A stretch of DNA of 64,000 nt, taken from Sphingopyxis sp. 2PD. Lineage in GTDB: Bacteria > Pseudomonadota > Alphaproteobacteria > Sphingomonadales > Sphingomonadaceae. This document shows, one piece after another, positions 25,217 through 32,964 of the stretch (position 1 is its first letter; every line of letters begins with the position of its first letter). The translations under genes and the position numbers were made by a program. The stretch covers positions 62,001 through 126,000 of the forward strand of contig NZ_SCMU01000005.1 of NCBI RefSeq assembly GCF_005503695.1, given 5' to 3'. Under the pieces are notes generated by a model. That model had not been told where the DNA came from. It made no database searches and was given only the letters and a program-made list of their open reading frames with translations.

Positions 25217-25404
25217 AGAACCGCCTGAAAGTTCTGCGCGCCGAGCGCGACTGGAGCCAGGGCGATCTGGCCGAGCGACTGGAGGTGTCGCGCCAGTCGG
25301 TGAACGCGATCGAAACGGGCAAATATGACCCCTCCCTCCCCCTCGCCTTTCGCATCGCCGACCTGTTCGGGCTGCCGATCGAAGAGATTTTTCTGAAAGA
25401 CTGA
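25213..25404 (+). CDS. Small XRE-family helix-turn-helix regulator
   Basis: A 63-residue regulator consisting almost only of a Cro/C1-type helix-turn-helix (LKVLRAERDWSQGDLAERL, then SRQSVNAIETGKYDPSL) and the tail IEEIFLKD. This compact YozG-like class usually binds its own promoter. GTG start overlaps the preceding membrane-protein gene by 4 bp. The paired palindromes at 24555-24602 upstream of the operon are the likely target. A hydrolase gene starts 5 bp after its stop codon and may be part of the same transcript. Confidence 0.9.
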   Translation: MKNRLKVLRAERDWSQGDLAERLEVSRQSVNAIETGKYDPSLPLAFRIADLFGLPIEEIFLKD

Positions 25405-25409
25405 AGAAC

Positions 25410-26336
25410 ATGAAACGCCGCATTGCGATTGCTACAATTTTCGCCCTGTTCGTCGGCCTGATCGCGAGCCCCGTCGACGCCACCGAACCCTGCCCCGCGG
25501 GGTTGGTCGAGGGCAAGCGCATCACCGTGCAGATCGAGGGCGACGGACCCGACGTCGTGCTGATCCCCGGTCTGTCGAGCCCACGCAGCGTGTGGGACGC
25601 CACCGCCGACCGGCTGAAAAGCTCGCACCGGCTGCACCGCGTCCAGATCCGCGGCTTTGGTGACGCAGCGGGGGTCAACGCCGAGGGGCCGGTGCTCGGT
25701 TCGACGATGCGCGAGCTTGCCGACTATATCGACGATTGCATCACCGATCAGGGCCGCGCAGCGCCCGCAATCATCGGCCATTCGATGGGCGGCCTTACCG
25801 GGCTGATGATCGCGGCGCGCGCGCCGGACGAAGTCGCGCGCCTGATGATCGTCGACGCGCTGCCCTTCATCGGCACCCTGTTCAATCCCGCCGCGACGGC
25901 AGAAAGCACGAAGCCCCAGGCCGAGCAGATGGCCGCGATGATGCGCGCGCAATATGGCCAGCCGGTGCCGACAACCCCCGTCACCGATCCCGGCCCGGCC
26001 AGCATGGCCGCCAGCATGTCGAACAGCGCCGCGGGACGCACCGCGATCGCCGGCTGGATGCGCCAGGCCGACCCGCGCGTCACGGCGCAGGTCCTTTACG
26101 ATGTCATGACCACCGACATGCGCGGCGAACTGGGAGCGGTCGCAGCGCCGGTCACCTTGCTCTATGCACAGGACGATGCGCTGATGACGCCGGAGCGCGC
26201 AAAGACGGCGTTCGAACCTCAATATGCAGGGCTCGTCCGTTTCTCCGCGCACATGGTACCGGGCAGCCGCCATTTCATCATGCTCGACCAACCCGCGGCC
26301 TTTGCCCGCGCGATCGATGCTTTTCTCGCCGAATGA
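25410..26336 (+). CDS. Exported alpha/beta hydrolase
   Basis: A 308-residue protein with a signal peptide (MKRRIAIATIFALFVGLIASPVDA). The fold markers are the oxyanion strand VVLIPGLSSPRSVWD, the nucleophile elbow GHSMGG with Ser125, a late acid in LLYAQDDALM and the catalytic His in GSRHFIML. It resembles periplasmic esterases, but no substrate can be named. It lies 5 bp downstream of the XRE gene, so the operators at 24555 may also govern it. A gap of 76 bp follows before the next gene. Confidence 0.88.
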   Translation: MKRRIAIATIFALFVGLIASPVDATEPCPAGLVEGKRITVQIEGDGPDVVLIPGLSSPRSVWDATADRLKSSHRLHRVQIRGFGDAAGVNAEGPVLGSTMRELADYIDDCITDQGRAAPAIIGHSMGGLTGLMIAARAPDEVARLMIVDALPFIGTLFNPAATAESTKPQAEQMAAMMRAQYGQPVPTTPVTDPGPASMAASMSNSAAGRTAIAGWMRQADPRVTAQVLYDVMTTDMRGELGAVAAPVTLLYAQDDALMTPERAKTAFEPQYAGLVRFSAHMVPGSRHFIMLDQPAAFARAIDAFLAE

Positions 26337-26412
26337 GCGTCGATCGGCACCCTGGCCTTGCGAGCCGGTCGACCGCCCGCTAGGGCGGCGGCAGCCGGAA
26401 AGGGAGACCTCC

Positions 26413-26667
26413 ATGTTCAAGCGCCTGTTCGTCGACCATCCCAAGAGCGTCGATGAAAATTATATCGAACATTTCGGCGTCGCGTCGAAATTCGGGGTGA
26501 CGATGATCTATGGGGGGCTCTGCGCGCTGGTTCACGCGGTTGTTCCCGGCTGGTGCATCACCACGGGCAGCGACACGATCAAACGGCTCAACCATATCAT
26601 GGTCGAGCAGCGGCGCGCCAAGGGCCAGGCCGTGATGCAGATGAGCACGATCGACTGGGTCATCTGA
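26413..26667 (+). CDS. Small conserved protein, possibly DUF6356
   Basis: An 84-residue protein with one hydrophobic stretch (about 29-47, GVTMIYGGLCALVHAVVPG) and two Cys residues. It has the pattern MFKRLFVDHPKSVDENYIEHF followed later by a C-terminal basic helix (MVEQRRAKGQA). I recall this as a small family in sphingomonads (DUF6356), by memory only. The ATG at 26413 follows GGGAGACC. It is followed by a hydrolase-thioesterase-glyoxalase run on the same strand. Function is unknown. Confidence 0.7.
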   Translation: MFKRLFVDHPKSVDENYIEHFGVASKFGVTMIYGGLCALVHAVVPGWCITTGSDTIKRLNHIMVEQRRAKGQAVMQMSTIDWVI

Positions 26668-26725
26668 TCCCGGTGCGCTTCGTCCACGCGCCCCATTTTG
26701 CTCTCGCGTCGAGCGGGATTAGAGA

Positions 26726-27487
26726 ATGACGGCGCCCGCCGCCCCCGACTATCTCGACCGCGCGGGCCGCCCGCGGCTCGCTTGTCGCCATACGCCGGGC
26801 ACCGGTCCGACGATCATCTTTCTGCCCGGCTATATGTCCGACATGGCGGGCGGCAAGGCGACCGCGCTGTTCGACTGGGCCGTCGCGGAAGGCCATGCCT
26901 GCCTGCTCCTCGACTATGCCGGATGCGGATTGTCGGACGGGTTGTTTGCAGAGCAGGATTTGCTCGACTGGCGCGGCGATATACTCGACGTCATCGATGC
27001 AAAGGTCGATGGGCCGGTCGTCATCGTGGGATCGTCGATGGGCGGCTGGTTGATGCTGCTGACCGCGATCGCGCTGGTCCAGCGCGACGGGCCAAGCCGC
27101 GTCGCGGGGCTCGTCGGCATCGCCGCGGCGCCCGATTTCACCGATTGGGGTTTCAGCGACGCGGAGAAAGCGATCATCCTTGCCGAGGGCGCGCTGGTCG
27201 AGGAAACCCCATATAGCGACCAGCCCTATGTGACGACACGCGGCTTTTTCCAGTCGGGCGAGGCGAACCGGTTGCTGGATGCCGAGATCCCCCTCGCCTG
27301 CCCGGTGCGCTTGCTGCACGGACAAGAGGATGGCGACGTGCCCCCGGACATCAGCATGCGGCTGTCGGCGGCGCTTGCCAGCGACGATGTCCAGGTGACG
27401 CTGGTCAAGGGCGGCGACCACCGCCTGTCGCGCGATACCGACATCGCGCTGCTGATCGACACCGTCGCGCGGATCGCGACAAATTAG
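26726..27487 (+). CDS. ABHD10-like alpha/beta hydrolase
   Basis: A 253-residue cytosolic hydrolase with no signal peptide. The nucleophile elbow VGSSMGGWLML (Ser104) and the early strand TIIFLPGYMSDMAGGKA match the ABHD10/bacterial palmitoyl thioesterase-like group. The acid lies in LLHGQEDGDVP and the His in KGGDHRLSR. Human ABHD10 removes acyl groups from protein Cys residues; the bacterial role is not established. A thioesterase gene follows 9 bp later, so acyl-group metabolism is a reasonable theme. Confidence 0.88.
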   Translation: MTAPAAPDYLDRAGRPRLACRHTPGTGPTIIFLPGYMSDMAGGKATALFDWAVAEGHACLLLDYAGCGLSDGLFAEQDLLDWRGDILDVIDAKVDGPVVIVGSSMGGWLMLLTAIALVQRDGPSRVAGLVGIAAAPDFTDWGFSDAEKAIILAEGALVEETPYSDQPYVTTRGFFQSGEANRLLDAEIPLACPVRLLHGQEDGDVPPDISMRLSAALASDDVQVTLVKGGDHRLSRDTDIALLIDTVARIATN

Positions 27488-27496
27488 AGGATTGTC

Positions 27497-27934
27497 ATGG
27501 CCCGGAGCGACTTCAAATTTCACGTCACCAAGCGCGTCCGCTACGCCGAAATCGACGCGCAGGCGGTGGTGTTCAACAGCCGCTACCTCGAATATTTCGA
27601 CATCGGCATCACCGAATATTGGCGCGCCGCGGGGGTCTATGACCGCTGGCCGCAGCGCGACAGCCCCGAATTTCACGTCGCGCGCGCCGAGGTCGATTAC
27701 AAGGTACCGATCCTGCTCGACGAAGAGATCGACATTTGCGTGCGCTGTTCGCGCGTGGGCCGAAGCTCGATGACATTTCTGTTTGAACTGCACGGCGCGG
27801 GGCAAGACGATCTGCGCGCGACCGGACTGGAGGTCAGCGTCCATGTCGCCGAAGCCCAAGGCGCGCCGACACCGGTACCCGATGAATTCGTAAATCTGTT
27901 CGAAGCGTTTGAAGGACAGAGCCTGCGCGCGTAG
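27497..27934 (+). CDS. 4HBT-family acyl-CoA thioesterase
   Basis: A 145-residue hot-dog-fold protein. The characteristic RVRYAEIDAQAVVFNSRYLEYF carries the catalytic Asp in the EIDAQ segment. Members of the YbgC/4HBT group hydrolyse short or aromatic acyl-CoA esters as homotetramers. It is tightly placed between an ABHD10-like hydrolase (9 bp upstream) and gloA (9 bp downstream). Specificity cannot be read from the sequence. Confidence 0.92.
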   Translation: MARSDFKFHVTKRVRYAEIDAQAVVFNSRYLEYFDIGITEYWRAAGVYDRWPQRDSPEFHVARAEVDYKVPILLDEEIDICVRCSRVGRSSMTFLFELHGAGQDDLRATGLEVSVHVAEAQGAPTPVPDEFVNLFEAFEGQSLRA

Positions 27935-27943
27935 GATGGCCGC

Positions 27944-28381
27944 ATGACCCAATATCTCCATACCATGATCCGCGTGTCGGATCCCGACGCGACCGTCGCC
28001 TTTTTCAAGCTTGTCGGGCTGGAAGAAGTCCGCCGCTTCGACAGCGAGCAGGGGCGCTTCACGCTGATCTTCCTCGCCTGTCCGGGGCAGGATGGGGTCG
28101 CCGAGGTCGAACTGACCTATAATTGGCCGCCCGAAGACGGCAGCGCGCCCGAACAATATGCGGGCGGCCGCAATTTCGGCCATCTGGCGTACCGCGTCGA
28201 CGATATCTACGCGACGTGCCAGCGACTGATGGACGCCGGGGTGACGATCAACCGCCCGCCGCGCGACGGCCATATGGCGTTCGTCCGGTCGCCCGACGGC
28301 ATTTCGGTCGAACTCCTCCAAAACGGTCACTTACCGCCGCAGGAACCCTGGTCGTCGATGCCGAACATAGGCAGCTGGTAA
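27944..28381 (+). CDS. gloA: Lactoylglutathione lyase (glyoxalase I)
   Basis: A 145-residue VOC-fold enzyme that isomerises the methylglyoxal-glutathione adduct to S-lactoylglutathione. All four metal ligands are in place: His6 (YLHTMIRV), Glu56 (VELTYNW), His80 (FGHLAYRV) and Glu123 (ISVELLQ). The short segment LTYNWP and the absence of the longer inserts agree with bacterial Ni/Co-type enzymes. gloB, the next enzyme, lies 74 bp downstream, which supports the assignment. Confidence 0.94.
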   Translation: MTQYLHTMIRVSDPDATVAFFKLVGLEEVRRFDSEQGRFTLIFLACPGQDGVAEVELTYNWPPEDGSAPEQYAGGRNFGHLAYRVDDIYATCQRLMDAGVTINRPPRDGHMAFVRSPDGISVELLQNGHLPPQEPWSSMPNIGSW

Positions 28382-28455
28382 GACGGCGCGACCAAGGCGG
28401 CGGCGCGGCGCCTCCGTCTTGCAGGCATGAGGCCGGTGAACGAAAGGAGCGACGC

Positions 28456-29184
28456 ATGACTGCACTCGAAATCGCCCGCATCCCGGTGCTCAGCGATAAT
28501 TATGTCTGGCTGGTCCATGATCGGGAAAGCCGGGCGACGATGGTCGTCGATCCCGCGGTTGCCGATCCGGTACTCGAAGCCGCAGCCATGCGCGGCTGGA
28601 CGATCACCGACATCTGGAACACCCATTGGCACCCCGACCACACCGGTGGCAACGCCGCGATCAAGGAAGCAACCGGCTGCACGATCACCGGTCCCGCCGC
28701 CGAATATGCTCGTATCCCGACGCTCGACATGCAGGTACAGGGCGGTGACACGGTGCGACTGGGCAATCATGTCGCGAGCGTCTGGGACGTCCCCGCCCAC
28801 ACCGCGGGCCACATCGCCTATCATTTCGCCGACGATGCCGCGATCTTTGTCGGTGACACGATGTTCGCGATGGGCTGCGGTCGCCTGTTCGAAGGCACCG
28901 CCGAGCAGATGTTCGCGAACATGCAGAAACTCGGCTCGCTCGACGATGCAACGCGCGTCTATTGCGCGCACGAATATACGCTGTCGAACGCGCGCTTTGC
29001 GGTGACCGTCGATCCCGACAATGCAGCGCTGGCGGCGCGGCTCGCGGTAGTCGAGGCGGCGCGCGCGGCGGGGGAAGCGACGGTCCCGACGACGATCGGC
29101 GCCGAACGCGCGACCAATCCCTTTTTGCGCGCGACGAGCGCCGCCGAACTCGGGCGTATCCGCGCGCTGAAGGACGCGGCCTGA
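28456..29184 (+). CDS. gloB: Hydroxyacylglutathione hydrolase (glyoxalase II)
   Basis: A 242-residue metallo-beta-lactamase-fold enzyme that cleaves S-lactoylglutathione to lactate and glutathione. The binuclear metal motif THWHPDH spans residues 56-62. The other ligands are in VPAHTAGH, FVGDTMFAMGCGR and CAHEYT. The C-terminal substrate-binding helices include the ATNPFLRA motif of true glyoxalase II. It starts after AAAGGAGCGACGC and follows gloA, giving a complete methylglyoxal detoxification pair. Confidence 0.96.
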   Translation: MTALEIARIPVLSDNYVWLVHDRESRATMVVDPAVADPVLEAAAMRGWTITDIWNTHWHPDHTGGNAAIKEATGCTITGPAAEYARIPTLDMQVQGGDTVRLGNHVASVWDVPAHTAGHIAYHFADDAAIFVGDTMFAMGCGRLFEGTAEQMFANMQKLGSLDDATRVYCAHEYTLSNARFAVTVDPDNAALAARLAVVEAARAAGEATVPTTIGAERATNPFLRATSAAELGRIRALKDAA

Positions 29185-29248
29185 TGCTGCCCCTTCAGCG
29201 CCCGTTCATCTGGCAGCAATATATTCAGCAATCTCAAGGAGCAATGCC

Positions 29249-29695
29249 ATGGCCATGCTGAACCCGATGCGCGCCGTGCTGCTGATCGCAGCGGCGCCGC
29301 TGGTCGCCAGCTGCGCGCCTGCGGGCACCGCCGAACCGGGCGCCGCGGCGCTGACACCCAAGCAGGCCGAGCGGCTCGACAAACAACTGGCGGGAAAGAT
29401 TCCGGGCGAACCGATGCGGTGCCTGCCCAATTATCGCAGCAACGACACGATCCGCGTGTCGGACAATATTCTGCTTTATCGGTCGGGCGGCAATCTGGTG
29501 TATCGCAATGACCTGAAAAGCAGCTGCCCCGGCCTCGCGCGTGACAGCGACATCATGGTCGTCCGCCAGTTCGGATCCTCGACCTGCGAAGGCGATTTCT
29601 TCCATCTGGTCGATCGGTCGAGCGGCATTCGCGGTCCGACCTGCGTTTTTGGCGAATTCGTCCCCTATCGCAAACCGGCGGGGGACGCTGGCTGA
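29249..29695 (+). CDS. Lipoprotein of unknown function
   Basis: A 148-residue protein with a lipoprotein signal ending in PLVASC (Cys22). The mature part has four Cys residues (RCLPNYR, SSCPGLA, STCEGD, PTCVFGE), enough for two disulphides. This patterned Cys set occurs in a family of small sphingomonad lipoproteins, from memory. The ATG at 29249 follows AAGGAG. A perfect hairpin at 29711-29761 follows the stop codon. It comes 64 bp after gloB and could be co-transcribed, but no link in function is seen. Confidence 0.75.
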   Translation: MAMLNPMRAVLLIAAAPLVASCAPAGTAEPGAAALTPKQAERLDKQLAGKIPGEPMRCLPNYRSNDTIRVSDNILLYRSGGNLVYRNDLKSSCPGLARDSDIMVVRQFGSSTCEGDFFHLVDRSSGIRGPTCVFGEFVPYRKPAGDAG

Positions 29696-29710
29696 ACCCA
29701 CGGTTCAGCC

Positions 29711-29761
29711 GCAGGCGGGGACCGGTTTGCGCCGAGCCCTTCGGGTCGCACCCCCGCCTGC
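29711..29761. terminator. Hairpin between convergent genes
   Basis: GCAGGCGGGG (29711-29720) and CCCCGCCTGC (29752-29761) pair perfectly, with an inner GAGCCCTTCGGGTC hairpin. ATTAAATT follows. It separates the lipoprotein gene from the convergent HxlR gene and probably terminates transcription from one or both sides. Confidence 0.6.
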
Positions 29762-29781
29762 CATTAAATTAGCCGCCCGCT

Positions 29782-30291
29782 TTACCGGCGAACAGATTCT
29801 GCTCGCCCCCGTCGCTCCTGCTCGGCCCTGAGCGCCGGTGACGGCTCGCCCTTCAAATCGCCATAGCCCAGCGTTTCGCCGCACCCCGGACACACCAGCG
29901 CGGTCCCCACGTCGCTCCCGCAGGCACGGTGGATATAGCGCATCGCCGATCCGCCGCCGGTTTCGCCGTCGCGATACGCCCAGCGTTCGGCCCAGCCGCG
30001 CATCGCATAGAGCACGTCGAACAGATCCTTGCCCTTGGCCGTCAGCCAATATTCGTGGCGAACGGGGCGCTCCTGATACGCGCGCCGCTCGACCACGCCC
30101 TCGCTCTCGAGCCGCTTGAGCCGCGCCGATACGAGCTGTGGGCCGAGCCCGGTATTCGCGGCGATAACCTCAAACCGCCGATTCCCGAAAAACAGATCGC
30201 GGAGAATGAGCAGCACCGCGCGGTCGCCGAGCAATTCGGCCGAGCGGCCAACGGGGCAGAAGGTGTCGGATAGATCGGTGCGTTTGGGCAA
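29782..30291 (-). CDS. HxlR-family transcriptional regulator
   Basis: A 169-residue winged-helix regulator (DUF24/HxlR). It has the N-terminal conserved Cys in SDTFCPVGRSAELLGDRAVLL, the recognition region GPQLVSARLKRLESEGVVER, and the wing YQERPVRHEYWLT. The C-terminal extension has a Cys pair CGSDVGTALVCPGCGE resembling a zinc ribbon. No ATG fits; a TTG at 30291 is preceded by AAAGGAG and is used as the start. It is divergent from an SDR operon, with a perfect 23-bp palindrome between them as the likely operator. Confidence 0.88.
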   Translation of the reverse strand: MPKRTDLSDTFCPVGRSAELLGDRAVLLILRDLFFGNRRFEVIAANTGLGPQLVSARLKRLESEGVVERRAYQERPVRHEYWLTAKGKDLFDVLYAMRGWAERWAYRDGETGGGSAMRYIHRACGSDVGTALVCPGCGETLGYGDLKGEPSPALRAEQERRGRAESVRR

Positions 30292-30312
30292 ACACTGTTC
30301 TCCTTTGCCGTA

Positions 30313-30382
30313 CCCCGGCGAAAGCCGGGGTCCAGAGCGGCAACCACGGCTTTTGCCTTCTGGACCCCGGCTTTCGCCGGGG
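30313..30382. repeat. Intergenic palindromic repeat R5
   Basis: Perfect 24-base arms lie at 30313-30336 and 30359-30382, and each arm contains its own small hairpin (CCCCGGCGAAAGCCGGGG). Unlike most copies, it lies between two divergent genes, within the 5' region of the HxlR gene. The element type, centred on CCCCGGCTTTCGCCGGGG, is frequent in sphingomonad genomes from memory. Confidence 0.9.
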
Positions 30383-30414
30383 AGCAGAAAGGAAGGAAGC
30401 CGCCAAAACTTCTT

Positions 30415-30437
30415 GTAACTATGATTATCATAGTTAC
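30415..30437. promoter_or_regulatory. Perfect palindrome, candidate HxlR operator
   Basis: The arms GTAACTATGA (30415-30424) and TCATAGTTAC (30428-30437) are perfectly complementary around TTA. It lies 26 bp before the SDR start codon. HxlR-type regulators bind as dimers to such sites near their own genes. Its location between HxlR and the SDR operon supports repression of the SDR operon. Confidence 0.7.
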
Positions 30438-30463
30438 CATGGGCTGCAAGAGGAGAGTCGCTT

Positions 30464-31195
30464 ATGCCCAATCCTGCAGCCATCATTATCGGGGCCGGCG
30501 ACGCCACCGGGGGCGCCATCGCCCGCGCGTTCGCCGCCGAGGGTCTGACCGCCTGCGTCAACCGCCGCGAACGCAACGCCGATCAGCTCGAAGCGCTGGC
30601 GCAGTCGATCCGCGACGACGGGTATCAGGCCCGCGCCTTCCCTGCCGACGCGCGCGACGAAGCGGCGATGATCGGGCTGTTCGATCAGGTCGAAGCCGAG
30701 GTCGGCCCGGTCGAAGTCGCGGTGTTCAACATCGGCGCCAACGTCAATTTCCCGATCACCGAGACGACGGTGCGTGTTTACACCAAGGTTTGGGAAATGG
30801 CGTGCCTCGGCGGCTTCCTGATGGGGCGCGAGGCGGCGAAGCGCATGGCTCCGCGCGGCCGCGGCACAATCATCTTCACCGGCGCCACCGCGAGCCTGCG
30901 CGGCGGATCGGGCTATGCCGCCTTCTCGGGCGCCAAGGGCGCGCTGCGTATGCTCGCCCAGGCCATGGCGCGCGAACTCGGACCGCAGGGCATCCATGTC
31001 GCGCACACCGTGATCGACGGCGCGATCGACACCGACTTCATCAAGGGCCGCCATCCCGATTTCGACAATGCCAAGGCGCAGGATCTGATCCTCAATCCGG
31101 CCGCGATCGCCGCCAATTATGTGATGCTCCACAAGCAGCCGAAAAGCGCCTGGACGCACGAACTCGACCTTCGCCCCTGGGGAGAAAAATGGTGA
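30464..31195 (+). CDS. SDR-family oxidoreductase-like protein with Phe at the Tyr position
   Basis: A 243-residue Rossmann protein. The cofactor motif is IIGAGDATGGAIA (residues 8-20), and the NxGA segment is FNIGAN. The usual catalytic YxxxK reads Phe154-S-G-A-Lys158, with a Tyr three residues earlier (Tyr151) and Ser144 present. It may therefore use an altered mechanism or be non-catalytic. Similar sequences with FxxAK exist in the SDR family, from memory. The gene follows AGAGGAGAG and overlaps the next gene by 7 bp. Control by the adjacent HxlR regulator is likely. Confidence 0.88.
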   Translation: MPNPAAIIIGAGDATGGAIARAFAAEGLTACVNRRERNADQLEALAQSIRDDGYQARAFPADARDEAAMIGLFDQVEAEVGPVEVAVFNIGANVNFPITETTVRVYTKVWEMACLGGFLMGREAAKRMAPRGRGTIIFTGATASLRGGSGYAAFSGAKGALRMLAQAMARELGPQGIHVAHTVIDGAIDTDFIKGRHPDFDNAKAQDLILNPAAIAANYVMLHKQPKSAWTHELDLRPWGEKW

Positions 31196-31791
31196 CAAGG
31201 ACCTTAGAACTCATCTTCGATTTCGGCAGCCCCAACGCCTATCTGTCGATGAAGGCGCTGCCCGAACTGCTCGACCGGACCGGCGCCGACCTTGTCATCA
31301 CCCCCTGCCTGCTCGGCGGCATTTTCAAGGCGACCGGCAACAAGGCGCCAATGATCCAATATGCCGACGCACCCGCCAAGCTTGCCTATGAAAATCTCGA
31401 GATGCGGCGCTTCATCGAAAAGCATGGCCTGACCAAATTCCGCCTCAACCCGCACTTCCCGGTCAACACACTGACGATCATGCGCGGCGCGATCGTCGCC
31501 GACGATGAGGGTGTACTCGACGACTATATCGACGCGGTGAACCGCGCGATGTGGGAGGACGGGTTGAAAATGGACGATCCCGAAGTGATCGCGACCTTCC
31601 TGTCCGCGAACGGCTTCGACGGCCCCGCGCTGCTCGCGCGGACGCAAGAGCCTGAGATTAAGGCAAAGCTCGTCGCCAACACCGAATCCGCGGTCGCGCG
31701 CGGAGTGTTCGGCATCCCGACCTTCTTCGTCGGCGACGCAATGTTTTTTGGCAAAGACCGGCTTGGTCAGGTCGAAGAGGCACTCGCCTGA
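31189..31791 (+). CDS. 2-hydroxychromene-2-carboxylate isomerase-like DsbA-fold protein
   Basis: A 200-residue protein of the kappa-class glutathione transferase/HCCA isomerase group. The catalytic Ser lies in DFGSPNAYLS (Ser14), where DsbA would have Cys. Other family features are FPVNTLTIMRGA and RGVFGIPTFFVGDAMFFGKDRL cut here at family blocks only. HCCA isomerase acts in naphthalene degradation using glutathione, but most homologues outside such clusters have unknown substrates. The start overlaps the SDR stop by 7 bp, so the two are one operon. Confidence 0.88.
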   Translation: MVTRTLELIFDFGSPNAYLSMKALPELLDRTGADLVITPCLLGGIFKATGNKAPMIQYADAPAKLAYENLEMRRFIEKHGLTKFRLNPHFPVNTLTIMRGAIVADDEGVLDDYIDAVNRAMWEDGLKMDDPEVIATFLSANGFDGPALLARTQEPEIKAKLVANTESAVARGVFGIPTFFVGDAMFFGKDRLGQVEEALA

Positions 31792-31800
31792 CCATCAACT

Positions 31801-31828
31801 CGCCGCCCTCGCTCGCGCGGGGGCGGCG
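31801..31828. terminator. GC hairpin between convergent genes
   Basis: CGCCGCCC (31801-31808) and GGGCGGCG (31821-31828) form a perfect 8-bp stem in the 46-bp gap between convergent genes. There is no T-run, so this is a weak terminator call. Confidence 0.4.
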
Positions 31829-31837
31829 GCGCTTGCT

Positions 31838-32818
31838 TCAGCTGAAGTCCAACTGGATGATATCGCTCGGCGTCGCGCGGCAATACATTTCGATGGGCTT
31901 GGTGCCGTCGGGATAGGTCGCGGTCATCGCGGCGCGGATTCGCCAGCCGCCATTGCCCTGTTCGAGCGAGACCAGCTTGTCGTAGGACAGCTTAGTCCCG
32001 CCGGTCACCCCGATCTGACGCGCCGCATCGGTCATGCAATTTTGCACCGACGCTCGTGCTGCACTGGGCAGGCCGCTGAGGTTCGCACTCAGTGTAGCGG
32101 GCCCGCGCGGAGGGTGCGTCGTCGCGCTCTCCTCGGTCGTCCCGTCCGCCGATTTCTTCTTTTTGCTAAGCAGCAGCGCGAGCAGCCCGCCCGCGACGAC
32201 GACGCCGCCGATGATCAGCCCGGTGCTCGGCCCCTTGTCCTTGTCGGGCCGCGTCGGCTGCACATTGCGATAGCCATAAGCGAATTCGGCGCGGCAGCCC
32301 TTGTCGACCCAGATATAATCGCCGGTGTAGCCCCATTGGCGCCCCGCGTTACACTTGCCTGCGATCTTGCGGGTCAGTTCGACGCGATTGTTCGTCGGCA
32401 CATTGCATTGCTGATATTTATAGTTCCACGATTCACAGCGGAGCGTCCCGGCATAATCATCGACCGGCTGCGGCAGCGGCGTCGGATAACCGCCATTATT
32501 GGCATAGCCATAGCCGAATTCGGCGCGGCAACCGCCGGACACCCAAATCTGGTTCGCGGTGAAACCCCAATCGCGGCCTTTCGAACAGCGCCCCCCGATC
32601 ACCCGGATCAGGTCGACGCGATTGTCGGTGCGGACATTGCAGCGCTGAAGCTTGTTGTTCCGCGACTCGCAGCGCAGCGTACCCGCATAGCCGCCGTTAT
32701 AGGCCGGGTCCGCCGTGGGGGGGGGATAGGGATAGGTCGATTGCGGCATCGCCGGAACGACCAGCTGGCTGGCAATCAACGCCGAAGATGTGATGATCGT
32801 GACGAACCTGTTGCGCAT
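31838..32818 (-). CDS. Protein with two DUF3011 repeats and a membrane segment
   Basis: A 326-residue protein. A signal-like N-terminus (1-26) is followed by two tandem DUF3011 units (about 44-105 and 122-183), each starting YAGTLRCES and ending GGCRAEF or KGCRAEF. Each unit has four Cys residues at the same spacing (50, 60, 78, 97 and 128, 138, 156, 175). A hydrophobic segment follows (200-217, LIIGGVVVAGGLLALLL), then a basic stop and a C-terminal domain with YPDGTKPIEMYCRATPSD. The repeats would lie outside and the C-terminal domain inside, or the reverse if the first segment is uncleaved. Function is unknown. Confidence 0.82.
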   Translation of the reverse strand: MRNRFVTIITSSALIASQLVVPAMPQSTYPYPPPTADPAYNGGYAGTLRCESRNNKLQRCNVRTDNRVDLIRVIGGRCSKGRDWGFTANQIWVSGGCRAEFGYGYANNGGYPTPLPQPVDDYAGTLRCESWNYKYQQCNVPTNNRVELTRKIAGKCNAGRQWGYTGDYIWVDKGCRAEFAYGYRNVQPTRPDKDKGPSTGLIIGGVVVAGGLLALLLSKKKKSADGTTEESATTHPPRGPATLSANLSGLPSAARASVQNCMTDAARQIGVTGGTKLSYDKLVSLEQGNGGWRIRAAMTATYPDGTKPIEMYCRATPSDIIQLDFS

Positions 32819-32964
32819 GACGCTCTCCCCCGTGAAAGCCGCTTCGGTTCGCCCTGCCCGGATCGATCCGAACTCGTCCGGGATAGTTTCACATTTCTGA
32901 CCGGAAAGCCACGGCGAAAGGTGCCCGCGCTTGCGCGTCCGCGCCCGTGCGCTAAAGACTGGCC

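Noticed and set aside
26660-28330. Open frame of about 550 codons on the minus strand over the hydrolase-thioesterase-glyoxalase genes
   Set aside because: It lies antisense to three well-supported enzyme genes and shows no recognisable motif.
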